From: Neckera pumila
Taxonomy: Eukaryota > Streptophyta > Bryopsida > Hypnales > Neckeraceae
Assembly (NCBI GenBank): GCA_963969595.1
Contig: OZ018416.1
Coordinates: 2,744,065 to 2,808,064, forward strand
Length of the DNA: 64,000 nucleotides
Direction of reading: 5' to 3'
Shown: in pieces, positions 23,145 through 35,452 of the stretch
Layout of the letters: the number at the start of each line of letters is the position of its first letter
How positions within the stretch are numbered: the first letter of the stretch is position 1
Position numbers and translations under genes: made by a program
The notes under the pieces: model-generated
The model's database searches: none
Told to the model about the DNA's origin: nothing
What the model saw: the letters and a program-made list of their open reading frames with translations, nothing else

Positions 23145-23726
23145 TTAATTCCTAAATGCCTAAGGCCTTTTTTGAGCTTCTTGGACTTTACTCTGCACTA
23201 AACAAAAAGCTACTTTTGATGAATATTATTAACCTTTTTGAACCGTGATCATATGATCTTAAACTATACACATTTAGGATCACTTAATGATTGATCAAGA
23301 GGGTATTAAAAACTTCAAAGTGAATTCAAGCCTTTCAATCATCTGTTTACAAGTCACATATAAAATTGAGGTTATAAGAAATATATGATTTAAACGAAAT
23401 AATATTTATAATCATAATTAGTGTACAGCTTTTCAAAATCTATTCTTCAAGTTTTTAAAATGAAATTTTAATGTGATTTTAAGACTCATCTTCAAGCTTC
23501 TATATTACTAAAAAAGAATCAAGATTTGCGATGAACATCTTTGCACAAAATCTTCAATAGAAAAATCGTAAACAATTTTTTTTTAAGTTCAAATTTTTTA
23601 TGCTTAAAACAGTCTGCAAAGGATATTCAGCCCCAAAACTAAAACTAATACTTTATCCAAATTTTTTATTTAATTTCAAGATTGAGGCAACACCAAAATA
23701 TGGTGCCTTAGGCATTTAGGGGGTTA
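23145..23726. mobile_element. Short TTAA-family relative
   Basis: It starts TTAATTCCTAAATGCCTAAGG and ends CCTTAGGCATTTAGGGGGTTAC, an inverted repeat of about 20 bases close to the family terminus. It is shorter (about 580 bp) than the typical 0.9 kb and the interior is diverged. Confidence 0.5.
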
Positions 23727-23954
23727 CAAAGTCATTTTTTGCTTATGTCAAACTGAAGACCTAAAGCAACTTCTATCACCTATAATTTTGAATACAACTT
23801 AAGGAAATCATCCAATCAAAAGACCTATAGACATATTCCAAGAGGATATCAGAATGTGATATTAGAGAGTGTGAATCAATGAGAATATGGTCTTAGAAAG
23901 TGTGATAATAATTAGACTTGGATGTACCAAATTCAATTCTGAAGTAGAGAATGG

Positions 23955-26900
23955 ATTAGCATTCAAGGTACTTTTTGAGTTTTACCAGCTATTTTTTATT
24001 TTATTTTTATACTGGAATTTTTTTTAAGTAACAAGTCTAATTTTTTTTCCTCTATTTGATACTCTAATATAAACTTTATAGATTTTTTCACTAAGTTTTT
24101 TTCATGTTTTCAAATTGCAACTGTTTTTTCTCCAGTGTAACTAGGTTCCAATGGGGAGATGGGAACATGTATAGTATTTAGATTTTGAAGTGGAGCTAGG
24201 CGGATCTCATCCGTTTCTGACAACTACTAAAAAATATTTGATCCAATACAAAGCCAGCAATCCAAACCTCAATTCTTAATGCAACCCGGAACAAGCGTGC
24301 CAACCTGTAATGTAGATTTTGTCTACTCAACAAAACCCCAAGACAATAACTATAGGGGGGTAATTCCTCAAGGAAAGGTCAATAAGTCTAATGTGTTGTG
24401 ACTAAAGTCACTTGTTTTGTATTGTGGATACTTATTTACTTCGTTTTGTGGTTTGGTTTATAGACAACAACCCAAGGAAATATTTCTAATGTCAATTTGT
24501 CCTAGTCCAAAACCAAATGCTAAATATAAGACACAATGTTATGGCATCCCAGTCCTGCCTAGTATTTGGCTCATGTCAATTCTCGAGTCAATTTGCAGGG
24601 AATGGTCAATTTGACTTTGCAGATGTATGCTCTAGCCACTTAATAATATAAGTATAAATATATTCATTTTCATTTATTTAGTGAAAGCCTCTTTTTTTTC
24701 TCTCCAGTCTAGTAATGTTAATTTTGCAATTTATATTATGCTTAAAAGAGTTCGATATTTTTATCTCACGCAATTGTATTAAAACACAAGGAAGATGGTT
24801 TCAATCCTGGTGCTTGATTAATCTTGATGTCAGCCAATTTGCTCACTATCTTGTAGGTCAATTTGACTTGCTACCAACTTATGGACAATAGCATAGAGAA
24901 ATGAGACCTATGGCCGTCATTTAGTCCATTCACTAATGCACAGTCCATTTGCTACCAACTACAAGCTACATGGTCAACTTAACTAGTACTTATGGACTTT
25001 GCAGTTGATTTTAACCAACAACCACAAGAACAAATCTCAACAACTAAATAAACTTGATGGGGAATTTGACCCTATGTAAGATTTCAATAAATTTAATTTA
25101 ATGCACTATTAAGTTTTGTCGATTTTCTTAAGATTACTTAGACTGTAACTAGACTTGGCTAATTTGCTAACCTGTGACTAGACTTAACCAGTTTTCCCGT
25201 CAATTAGACTTAACTATTGCAATATCACACTGCTGGAATAAATGGTGTGAAGTTTACAGCTGGTCAATTATCTCGGCTGTATGTGCCTATTGACTGAATC
25301 ACTCATTTAGACAATTTGCCAGAGATTTCAACAATATTAGATACAAAATGCAATGGTTAAATCGACGGTATTTCTCTTCAATCAGATTTCACATGATCAG
25401 CATAAATTATTGCAATTGGAATTATACCCCAATTCTATCTATCCATTAGACTTCATCAATTGTTCGGATCACCACAGTATGCATATGGTTCAGATTGAGT
25501 TTGAATTAACACGTCAATTTACATTTGTGCACACAATAGATAACAATTCAATACAGGCATCATCAATTAGACTTAGACAATCAAATTGCATACACACATA
25601 CACAAGAATCCAATGCAATTAGACATCACACATTTGCACAAGTCATCAACATGCCACTGGATCTATCAATTTGCTAAAGTTAAATTGACGGTGCTTGATC
25701 TTCCACAATGGTCACAAACCAACTCATAATCTCGGGTTAGCATTTACCTATTTATCACATTTAAATCCTTTAAGGGCAATTCTAAAGCTTAGACTAACAT
25801 CAGTCCATTAGACCGCAGCTCTATACTCACTGATCTTGTAAATTTGACTCCTCTAAACTTCAGCATGATTATGTGACTTCACATACATGAAACTAGACCA
25901 ACACCACTGAGATTTACACAATTAAATTCACCAGTCAATTGGACGAGGTAAACTTACCACTGTTTGCTGATTCAGCTTCGGGGTCTAGTGCTCCAGCGAG
26001 TTGATTTGACGATCTTCAACTCCAATTGATCACAAGCATTCTTGAGATAGTATACACACAGATTCCGCTCACAGTAACACAGTCAACTAGACCAGTACTC
26101 CCTCTTTATATTCAAATTAATTCTCAATCAACTTGACCACACATACACAGCCAGTCATGCAAGCACTCACAAGCTGACTCTCTCAACAATTTGACTCACA
26201 CAGTGAATCACTAATTATTATACTTGTAAATATTTCAATCTTCCAATATTTCCAATTCCAGCAAACTCACACAATTTGACACTGGTGCACACTTATACAA
26301 ACAAACACAGTCAACTCGACCAAATTCACCAACACAACCTCACAAGCTGAATCCACAGCCAAAAACACACAGCTTACACCCAAGCTCACAATTTAAATAG
26401 ACAATTTACAATTTAAATGCTGGAAATATATTCGCATAAAAGCACAAATACACTTTGTGAGTCATACAACTTGGTATGAACTAAGTGAAATGTAATTCGA
26501 CCTTTGGACTTATAGTCCCAAAACTAAGAAGACAATTCTTTAAGGGAAGAGCTACCACGGCTATTTGACCCTTTTCGTATCATGTCCAATTGACTCTTTT
26601 AAATCTAAAAATTCCACCTTTTCAAGTCTTGAGTGTAATTTACAATTCTATTTGACTTGGAAGTGGAAACAAGACCTAAGAATAACCCTATTTACACACT
26701 AGAGTCAAATAGATAAACAAAAACTGAAAAAATGAGTACGACACAACTGCATGATGATGGGGCTACTAGAAAAACACGCCACAATAGGAAAAGTCATAAA
26801 TGCTAAACCTTTTCAGGCTTTGTTATGTGTGCCAATTGATTGGAACTCTTCTTTATTTGCATGAAAGTCCTTTTTTTTTAATGTAGAATCTTTTCATTAC

Positions 26901-27118
26901 CTTTTTATGATGATTAATGCAAAAAAGTCCATTTGAGGTTTGCATTGCTAGCTTTGCATTGGGTCAATTTTATTCAAAACTTGTTGGAACTGGATGAGTG
27001 TCCATACACCTCCACTTCAAAATCTGGACATTGTGCATATTCCCGTCTCCACATTGGAGATGCTCTAACAATGAACTAACCGGTGGTTCTCCCGGGCCAT
27101 TGGAAATTTGGAATTGAT
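23955..27118. mobile_element. MITE split by a nested 2.9-kb element
   Basis: The left half (23,955-24,135, TTTTTGAGTTTTACCAGCTA onward) and the right half (27,066-27,118, ATGAACTAACCGGTGGTTCT) match, in order, the uninterrupted MITE at 35,211-35,452. The 2.9 kb between the halves is therefore a later insertion. Confidence 0.65.
24136..27068 (-). mobile_element. Motif-iterated element, copy B (CAATTTGAC variant)
   Basis: The element is bounded by an inverted repeat of about 60 bases (TCCAATGGGGAGATGGGAAC...TTTTGAAGTGGAG on the left; its inverse at 26,995-27,060). The interior (24,440-26,690) repeats CAATTTGAC, CAACTTGAC and close variants more than twenty times at irregular spacings. A CACAACCTCACAAGCTGA block near 26,335 resembles copy A in inverse orientation. 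I see no transposase or polymerase frame. Confidence 0.5.
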
Positions 27119-27122
27119 TATT

Positions 27123-27478
27123 TTAGAGCATCTCCCGCAGCCTTCCAAATAGCCAAGCTCTTTCAATCGAGATCCATGATCCAATGTAGAGAGGATGGCC
27201 ACTTATATCCCCAACAATGCAACTCCCTAAAATATACTTCCAACCAATCACAAGTCACAAAACTTGCAAAAGCAATAAGTAAGCTATCATTATTATGATG
27301 ACTTGCTAATCCCAAAAAAGTTTAAAGCTTATAGAAGGGTTAGCAACCCCTTCAAATATGGCCTTATTTGAAGGGAAAAGTGAAGATAGGTAGAGGCCAA
27401 TATATACTAAAATTAATTGCTTATCATCCAAAAATTAGAGAGGAGGGCATTTTTAGAGGGCTTGTAGGAGATGCTCTA
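27123..27478. mobile_element. GAGCATCTCC-type MITE, copy 1
   Basis: It starts TTAGAGCATCTCCCGCAGCC and ends GTAGGAGATGCTCTAA. The 43,076-43,411 copy shares its interior (CCTTCAAATATGGCCTTATT and others) in the same orientation. GAGCATCTCC ends are typical of widespread plant MITEs; the superfamily is not decided because the target duplication is unclear. Confidence 0.65.
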
Positions 27479-27929
27479 AATCAAGGAATTCCATTTTAGG
27501 CAACTATGTAGCCTATGCTTATAGAGCATATAATATTAGTTCTTGTCAGTGCAGGAGTGATTAGAAGTCATTGAACATTAAAAGATTAAGGTAGGATGCT
27601 CTAAAAACAACCATTTAAGGGCTGGTCCACCTTTTTTTTAGGTTTGCATGAATAGAATTTCTTTTCACTCATTTCTCAGAGAAAGAAAAATGGATGAAGA
27701 ATGTAACACAAGTGGTTTCATATTTTTAAAAGCATTTTTGAACTAGTTATGAATTTCCTAAGATTTCTATTGTAGGTACCTATTTGTGACCCTAGGTCTC
27801 CCAAAATGCGTCCACTTACAACTTCTAAAGTGATTTGAGGAAATCAAGGCCAATGACTGACTCTTGCAATAAAGAATGCTTTTGGGGGGGGATCAATCAA
27901 TGACTAAAGTAGTCCATTTAAAGACTGTA

Positions 27930-29215
27930 GAATGTCTAAAATTCCAGTTGTTATTTGGCGATGTCAAGTTGGTGTTTTTAAGGTCTAATTGGAGTAATTA
28001 ACCAATTGGAGGCGTAGTGTGGTGCCAATTCGGTGTCTAATTGGTATTTTAAGTCAAGACAGTAGTAAGTAAATGTTTTAGATTCCAAATAGGGTGTCTT
28101 TCTATTAGGATGTTAAGTGGTGCCATGTCTTATTGCCAATTGGGGTTGAATCGGTGCCGAGTTGGTATTTAGGTGGTTGTGAATGTTTATTCTCTCACCC
28201 ACTGTGAGAGAAGCCAGTGCAAGTCCAGCCTTCCGAATAGGCTGTTTTGTAATTTTTGTTGTGATCAATTGAATTGGAAGTTAAGTTGCATAAATTGAAT
28301 TGAGTGTATGAGTTGTTATGTGTTTGGAAATTGTGATTGTGATTGATTGTGCTGTGTGCTGAATTATAAAAGCTTTGTGTGTAAGAAGTTTTATGGTTGA
28401 ATTGTGATTATATTGTGTTTGATTTGTATACTAAGTCGGAGTAATTAAAGTGAATACTTAAGTTGTTCTCTGGATGTTTGGTGTTGTGTAGTTACTGAGT
28501 GGAGTGTAAGTATAAGTCCAAATTAGAAGTCCAAATTGGAAATTATAATGCGTGTATGAGCGTCTTTGAATGTCTGATTTGGTTGTTGAATGAATCAAAA
28601 ACCGGAATGCATTTAATTTGATGTTTAATTCTGTGAGTTGTATTTGGAACTAGATATTGAAGTAGTTGAGATAAATTTACAAATTGAAGTTGTTGAGCAG
28701 TTGTTGAGAGAATGTGTGATGGGAGTTAATTACAAATTGGAGAGATTTATTTGTGTAGAAGCCTGATACAAGTGAATTTGTGAATATAGTTCATAGGCCA
28801 GTTGGATATGAAGCCGACATGAGGGCTGAGGAAATTAGTGTTGAAGCATATTCCCAGTTGGTAGAAGTCTGAATTAGCAAAACATAAAAAAAATGAATTG
28901 CTGCCAATTGTACCAGTGTAAGACGATGCTACACCAATTTGGAGACAAGCTGTATCTGTGAAGCTGAAAGCTAAAGAACTAGTGGGTGAAAAGGGAGCAA
29001 GTTGAAGAAAGAAAAGAAAGAGAAAAAGAGTCAACTTGAAAATTATTGCTATTCTTTCCCTTGTGGTCGTTCGAGAATAAAGAGCAGATTAGCAATTAGG
29101 CAAAGTTGGTGAATATTGTAATCGAAGTCTTGAGTTGTGCGTATTCCAATTGTTATTGTCTACCATATCGGATGCAATGGATTTGTTTCATTTGTTTAAA
29201 AATTAAAAAAAATTA
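27930..29215 (+). repeat. Motif-iterated element, copy C (AATTGG variant)
   Basis: It repeats CAATTGG, CTAATTGG, CAATTCGG and GAGTTGG words and shares ordered landmarks with copy A (GCCAGTGCAAGTCCAGCC, TTTGGAGACAAGC, CCCTTGTGG, TTGAGTTGTGCGTATTCC). It ends in GCAATGGATTTGTTTCATTT plus an A-rich AAAATTAAAA tail, which hints at retroposition. Confidence 0.45.
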
Positions 29216-29705
29216 AAAATCCATACTGGATTATGGAGATTTTATGGATATTTTACCACAAGTTAACGTAATATTCAACTCAGACTACTTTAGTTTATCA
29301 CTTTAATCCTTAAAAGGTTCCTAAATCTACCACCTTCGGAAGTTTCAAGACATTTGTGCATTGAAATCAAGTTAGGATCTTTGCTTGGGTTTTGAATATA
29401 GTAAAATATTCTATAGTCTTCTAACATAGAAATGAATATGAAGTTTGAAATTTAACAATTTAACAGTGAGAAGATGATACCTTTGAATTCCAATGTAGGC
29501 CCTTTGCACTTGGATTCTAAAGTAAGCTTAGAGAAATTCCAAAGCATGAGTGCCTAGAAGCACCACTTGATTAGATGCTCTTATCTTGTGCATTTTTAAA
29601 ATAGTTATGTATCTATTGTTGAAGATACAATTTTAGCCTCTAAAGGATGTTCATTCAAGGAACAATTAGAATTTGAATAGGTGATGATGAAGTCAAAAAT
29701 GCACT

Positions 29706-30006
29706 AGAAGAGATTCGGGGGCTGTTAAAGACTGTAAGTTTCCCGAGCTCTAAAAACTCTAGAAACGTTGCCAACTACACAGTCTGATGTGGTTAAGAGC
29801 GTGCCATGTCAAAAATTAGTATTTAATTATTTTTCTTAAACCAAAAATTCTAATTTTTTTTTGTAAAAATTAATACAAAATTTTAAATGTACATTATTTT
29901 TAATTATTAAATTATTTTTAATATGATTTAATTTTGACTATATACTATAGTTTCTAGTGAGGGAAACAGGGCTGAAATGTCCCTCTATTGCCCCCAAATC
30001 TCTTCT
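29706..30006. mobile_element. Inverted-repeat MITE, 301 bp
   Basis: AGAAGAGATTCGGGGGC at the left is the inverse of GCCCCCAAATCTCTTCT at the right, with one mismatch in 17. The interior is AT-rich and noncoding. The superfamily is unassigned. Confidence 0.65.
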
Positions 30007-30289
30007 AATGAATGGATGTCTCTTAAAATTTAGCAAAAGATGGAGATATTGACTTCCTTCATGGGAATATAAAAAAACTCCAATCAGATGCTCGGATAAA
30101 GTTATATAGCTCGAAAAAATCTACGCAATTTATGGTAGCAATTTGGCATCTTTTACTTTCCTCATCTTCTTTTTAAAACTCTAACAAGACGTGGTACTCA
30201 ATGGTGTAGAGTCTCAATGTTGTGTACAACAAAAATTCGACTCTAAGCAGACTTGGAGTAAAACTGACTTTGTCCTGTAGGAATGAAAA

Positions 30290-30480
30290 GAAGTTTTTTT
30301 CCCTCATTCCAAATGTTATAATCTTGCAATCCATGCTATCAAATGGGCTAAATTTTTCTCACATTGACGTAATAGCCTACTAAGCTTTCGTACCATTGAA
30401 GTTCAAAAAATTAAATTTACAATTTCATTTCTGACCCATGCACTGGAAAATGGCAATTTTTTGACAATTTCTCTTGTAAA
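30290..30480. repeat. Dispersed repeat related to the TTAA family
   Basis: CAAATGTTATAATCTTGCAA and the following ACATTGACGTAATAG and TTTCTCTTGTAAAACAC blocks recur at 38,820-39,005 and in part at 38,490-38,580. The layout resembles the last 200 bases of the TTAA elements but is diverged. Confidence 0.45.
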
Positions 30481-30654
30481 ACACTTGTGGTCACTTCCCC
30501 CTATTCTAATGTCATTGTCTCAGCAGTTTTGCTCTTTTCCTTCTCCTTCTCTGCATCAATCCCTACCCTTCATCAACAATCTCTAAACTAGCTAAAATTA
30601 GCTAAGTTGTTTTAGTCAGTTTTGTGTTATAGTACTTCCACTAATCCTTCACAA

Positions 30655-30790
30655 CTTGCAAAATCCTTCTTTTTCCTATTTTTTTCTTTAATACTACTCA
30701 CTCTCAAGGTAGCCAAAGTTGATGCTTGTCTATCTTGAAGGCAGCATAATACACTAAATTCCATTTAAACAAATTTTGGGATCACTGCCC
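30655..30790 (-). repeat. Inverted partner of the 18.1-kb repeat
   Basis: CTCAAGGTAGCCAAAGTTGA and GAAGGCAGCATAATACACTA are the inverse of the 18,195-18,265 sequence. Confidence 0.6.
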
Positions 30791-31272
30791 TTGATAGCTT
30801 CCTTGGTTGTTGTTCCCAATGGCTCCACTCCCTGTGTGTGTCTTCATGTCTTCCCCCAACTAACTTTAGTTAAGGTAGAACCACCCATAACCAACCGAAT
30901 AAGCTATTCTGACATGATCTAAAGTAGCACAAGGTAAAACAAATATTCTAAGAGGTGCATCTATAGAAATGAAGGGGATTCCAAAAAATTTGGTAATTTT
31001 TTTGCTTGAATTGAAATTACTATGAATTTTTAAAGCCCAAAGTTGGCCTTGACCTATGTCCAATGTATAGAGTCTTTCAATTTCAATCATTTAAGAGACT
31101 ATTTCTTGCTCACTTTGGCACTCCAAACAAAGTACATGTGTCAAGACAAGAATGGTGGAATTGATGGTTGGAAACCAAGCCTAATGGTTGGAAATGAATG
31201 CTAGCCTCTCTTGCATTTAAGAAACCCTATTGAATGACGATGGGGCAGTCGTTGGTAATGGAAGGTTATACC

Positions 31273-31672
31273 TTAGAGCATCGCCATCCATTCCCGTGGA
31301 ACAGGGCTAGGAAAATGGATTGGCCTGTACCCGGTAGCTCCTGGGTTGCTTTCGTTCGCCACCCATTTACGGGGAAGCACACATGCCAAAACAAGACAAA
31401 TTCATGCATGAATGACTTGTCATAACCAAAAGCCAACCAAAATGATAATTGATTGAAAAAGTTAAAAAATGGCCACAAACCAACAAAACCGACAAGATCA
31501 AGCACGGATCAAAGCGTGGCGGGGATGGGGGTGATAGTGTTTGGAGAGCTCATTTTGGAGTGACCAGTTTTCTTTTCTCTTTGGGCGGGTCCCCACTGGA
31601 CCACTTTTTCTTGACTGGCCACACCCAAGCCCAGGCCAGGGAGCTTCCCAATGAATGGATGGCGATGCTTTT
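31273..31672. mobile_element. GAGCATCGCC-type MITE abutting a TTAA element
   Basis: TTAGAGCATCGCCATCCATT at the left is the inverse of AATGGATGGCGATGCTTTTAA at the right. The right end shares its TTAA with the neighbouring TTAA-flanked element (31,671), which appears to have inserted exactly there. Open frames of up to 149 codons cross it but look accidental. Confidence 0.6.
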
Positions 31673-32600
31673 AATCCCTAAACTCCCAAGGTTGTTTTTC
31701 TGTCAAAAACCACTCAAAACTGCTATTTCGGCTGCATTCATCCAAGAACACAAAAAAAACATTTTTTTAGAATCTAACAGTAGGATCTTATACTTCACTT
31801 GTCAAAGATTATGTGGTAAAAATTTTATGAAGTTTGACCGTATAGATTGGAAGATATTAGCATACAAACTTGACAAAGAAAGTTTTTTTGAACATTGATC
31901 TACAATTTCAGATGACTTTGACCACCATTTGTGGAAGTTTTTTGCACTACAAACTTTGAATTTAAAATTTTTTATGTTGAAGATGTAAGTTGAAAGTCTA
32001 CAAAAAAAAATTCAAAAAACACACACTTGATTTCATTCTTTAAAAAATTGTTAAGTAGAAATAGGTCCAAGATTGAAAAAACAACTAAATCGTTAATAGC
32101 TCTTAGATGGGATTGAAATACAATAATTCCAATGGTGAGATTGTTTTAGCAAGCAAACGCAACATTCTCCAAAAAAAAATTGTACAAAAATTGTGAAAAT
32201 TGCATTCAGAAATGAATCCTACAAGTTATTTTTTCAAAAAGATGCTTAGATTGCCCAAAAAACAAGTTTGTCCATAACTTGCTCATTATTAGTCCAAATA
32301 AAATGAATCAAAGCTTCACATGTAGACAAAAATATAAGTTTCAGAGATAAAAAAAATTAAAATTTATTTTGACTTTTTGCAAAAAAACTTGTGCTACCCA
32401 CCGAGTTCAGTTTGAGGCTTTTTGTAGTATAACTTTTACTCCCGGGCACCAATTGAAATAAAAATTATATTCCCACGAAGCTAATCAATTTTTCTATCTT
32501 ATGGAAAGGTTTCAAAAAGTTTCACTAAAAATTGAGCCCGTAGGTACCTGCCCGAAATCTGTTTTGTCCCCCGAGGGGACAATGGGACTTTAGGGGTTAA
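31671..32600 (-). mobile_element. TTAA-flanked element, copy 2
   Basis: It starts TTAATCCCTAAACTCCCAAGG and ends GGGACTTTAGGGGTTAA. The GTCCCCCGAGGGGAC hairpin is next to the right end, so its orientation is opposite to copy 1. It is noncoding, 930 bp. Confidence 0.7.
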
Positions 32601-32729
32601 CAAACTTTGCCACGATTACTCTGTTCACGGCCTGACTCTGGCTCTAAGTCAAGTCAGTCAAGAGACCAGTCCCGTTTCCAACAATCCCCAAGGAGCACTT
32701 TGCAGTGGGAAAAGTTTGGGCTTGCGTAG

Positions 32730-33236
32730 TAAGGTAAAACAACCCATCACAGTTAGAATTAGGAGTTTGTCATCATGCCATTGTTGAAATTTAAAAAAAA
32801 ATCCCCCCATGAAGACAAGTGTGAGAAATAGAGAGAACGTTTGAAATTATATTTTTTTGACAAAGTATAAATTAGCTATGAATTTTTTTATTTTTTTATT
32901 TTTTCAATAGCTATAAACTTTTGAAGGTTTAGCCTCAAAAGAGTCTGTAGACTACTCCATAACCAGCAAAAATTGTATCCATAATTAATGGTCACCTTAC
33001 TCACCTAAAGCAGTCACAATATTTTCTAATGTGGAAGGCCTTAAAAATCTCACTTTCTACAATGATTTACATTGAAAAAGTTGGGTGTTCCTAATGAGGT
33101 TACTAATCACTCCATTAGTGTCAAATGAGACATTGATTGTGGCCCAAAAATCTCACAAATTGAAAATAACCGCCATAGGGTCATTCCCTAGGTGTCTATC
33201 ATGGGTCATTTGACCATGATGAGCTGTCTTATCTTA
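32730..33236 (+). mobile_element. Inverted-repeat element, partner at 43.4 kb
   Basis: TAAGGTAAAACAACCCATCA at the left and its diverged inverse at 33,205-33,236 form the ends. The interior (CCATTAGTGTCAAATGAGAC, TACTCCATAACCAGC) recurs inverted at 43,419-43,863. Confidence 0.6.
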
Positions 33237-33388
33237 ATGCTCTCCATGGGATTGTTGTTTCATATTGGACAGACCTCGGGTCCTTAAACTTCACTGAATT
33301 TGGGCGGAGAATGAAGTTGAGGTCTGCGTGATAACACAATTGGCTCCCTCCTCCCTCAACACTGCCATGCAGCACAAATATGGTAAGT

Positions 33389-33591
33389 GTACCCAATACC
33401 AACCACTAACCTACTACCATCCCAATGTAGGGTTGTCATTGATTTTAGATTGAGAATATATGACAATAGTTCATGCCTTAACTTCACAAAAAATGAAGTT
33501 AAGGAATATATTTGTGTTATAGATTCTCATTCTAGAATCAACGAGTGTCCTACATTTAGGTGGTAGTAGGTCAGCGGTTGGTATTGGGTAC
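33389..33591. repeat. 203-bp foldback hairpin
   Basis: GTACCCAATACCAACC at the left faces GGTTGGTATTGGGTAC at the right, and pairing continues inward for about 100 bases per arm with scattered mismatches. It ends at CCTTAACTTCA, six bases, TGAAGTTAAGG (33,476-33,504). A related smaller hairpin lies at 33,271-33,325. It is either a foldback MITE or a small-RNA-type precursor. Confidence 0.75.
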
Positions 33592-34139
33592 GTCTACCTT
33601 AGTTTGGTTGGGAACCATCAGTTGTTGTTGCCACAAAAGGCCCTCCCCCATGTGACCGCCAGCATTGGCAAGTTTGGTATGGCAGCCAAGACTCCAAAAG
33701 GCCCCAAGCCCAACTGAAGTCTGTCGTGCATGTTGGGCTCAAATTTATACCGGAGTACTCCGTAGAAAACTTATTACTCTTCCCCAAAACCTCCCTGGGG
33801 TGCCGTCTCCTTCTACAGGAATCCATCCCCACCCCAAAATGGCAGCCTACTCCTGAGGTGGTACAGTAACTTAGTGCCCTTCATGAGGGAGAGAATGTTC
33901 CTGTGCAACAGAAGAGGACAATAGGAAAAGACAAACGGAACCATGTGGACTCTCCGCCATGGAGACACGACCACAGGGGGGCTTGCCGCTTGCCTGGGGT
34001 TCCGTCCAATTCTAGAATTGGAAGTGGGAAGAAAAAACAGGGATGGGTACAACATTCTTATTTAATGAGGCAGGGAGGGGGCAGGGAGGTTTTCCTCTTT
34101 TTCCCATTTATTTTATTTTAGGCAATGCAGAAAGTGATC

Positions 34140-34560
34140 AACCTTCACTAAAGTTCAAAAATTAAAAATTAAAAAAATTAAAAAAATCACTGCGGGAAGC
34201 ACTCTTAGACGCGGGACAGGCAGCACATATGAAGGCCATGAGTATAGTGCACACCATCACCTCAGACACTCTAATGACGCTCATAGTAGGTTTGAGCGCG
34301 TCTGGCTTCAATCTCCCATCTTGACTTATAGAAGGGACAATAAAGAAGTGTTCTGGAACATGGCGCAGCCTCTTGAGTGCTCTTTCTTTTAGCGGTCTTT
34401 GGTTCTTTCATTCTTTTGTTTTGGGCCGTTCTTATTTGACTCTTTTGTCCAGCTATTTTGGCTTGGCTGGTGTTCTTTGGTTTCTTTTAATGCAATGGGT
34501 TTCCCATTTGTTCAAAACAAAAAATTAAAAAATTAAAAATTAAAAAAATTAAAAAAATCT
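34140..34560 (+). repeat. LINE-like 3' ends with AAAATTAAAA tails
   Basis: Two A-rich tails of ATTAAAA units (34,147-34,188 and 34,516-34,558) end separate segments. The second is preceded by GCAATGGGTTTCCCATTTGTT, similar to the end of copy C at 29,170. This suggests non-LTR retroposon 3' ends. The short frames within are broken and no reverse transcriptase domain is visible. Confidence 0.3.
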
Positions 34561-35210
34561 TCACCGGAGTGTCGGTTGATGCTATTTACAGTACATCCAT
34601 AAAAATGGAGGAAATCTACAACATATGAATGGAAATTTGTTTATTCATCCAAAAGAGTATACATTTATCTAAAGCACAAAGTAAAATGGACCCAAGATTT
34701 GAACATTTCATCCACTAGAAAAAATATATATACCTCACCATATATTCTCTAAAAGAATTGACAATCGCTAAAAAATAAGGCCTTTGCAGGGGTCCCTTTT
34801 GAAAGGAACCTATACAGTGAGCAAAATGGTCTTACAGGGTTCTTCAACCAACCCCAAACCTTGAAGTAACTAATACATCCCTCCCAGGGGTCTAGCAAAG
34901 TGTTACACATGCCTCCAACGTGGGAAGAACCATTGCTTGGTTACACAATGTTATAGCATTACAAAAATGTATGCAAAAATGAAAAGAACAAAATAAATTA
35001 AAAAAGAGAATTTGAAATTTGATGTGGCACGTATGATGCATCAATGCCACATTAGATTGGAATTTATTTTTTAAATTAAAATTAAAAAAATAAAAAATAA
35101 AAAAACCTTCTGTGATTGCACCTTGGGGGGGCCGAGAATAAAAAACTGGCAGCTCCTTTGAGGGCTGAAAATTTTCCTAATGGGTGCTCAATTGACATAG
35201 GTAGAATTAA

Positions 35211-35452
35211 AGAGCATCCTCACCAATATTCGGAATATTTTTTTGAGTTTTACAAACTATTTTCCCCCAATTCTTATATTGAACCGTTTTTTCAAGTACC
35301 AAGTCCTTTATTCCTATTACAAATTATAAATAGAAATTTTATAGACTTTTTAATTGGCTTTTTGCCATTTTTTTTATCAAATTGCAATCGGGGGTTTTCC
35401 CAATTCAAAGGCTAACCATGAACTAACACTTGGTTCTTCCCGAACATTGATA
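35211..35452. mobile_element. Uninterrupted copy of the split MITE
   Basis: AGAGCATCCTCACCAATATTCGG opens the element and GGTTCTTCCCGAACATTGATA closes it, with CAATATTCGG-type inverted ends. It is the intact reference for the copy interrupted at 24,136-27,068. Confidence 0.55.

Noticed and set aside
24440..26690. Possible CRISPR-like array because of the recurring CAATTTGAC word
   Set aside because: The word is too short, spacing is irregular and the context is a plant genome; there are no uniform repeats or spacers.
28747..29034. 95-codon hydrophobic frame on the minus strand
   Set aside because: It lies in the motif-iterated copy C and is a reversed purine-rich tract; no support for a gene.
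31449..31898. 149-codon open frame on the plus strand
   Set aside because: It crosses the junction of two transposons (31,672), has no domain, and its end is internal TTAA-element sequence.
33599..34121. Several 60-80 codon frames on both strands
   Set aside because: They overlap each other, have no domain, and lie between hairpin and A-rich tail repeats.
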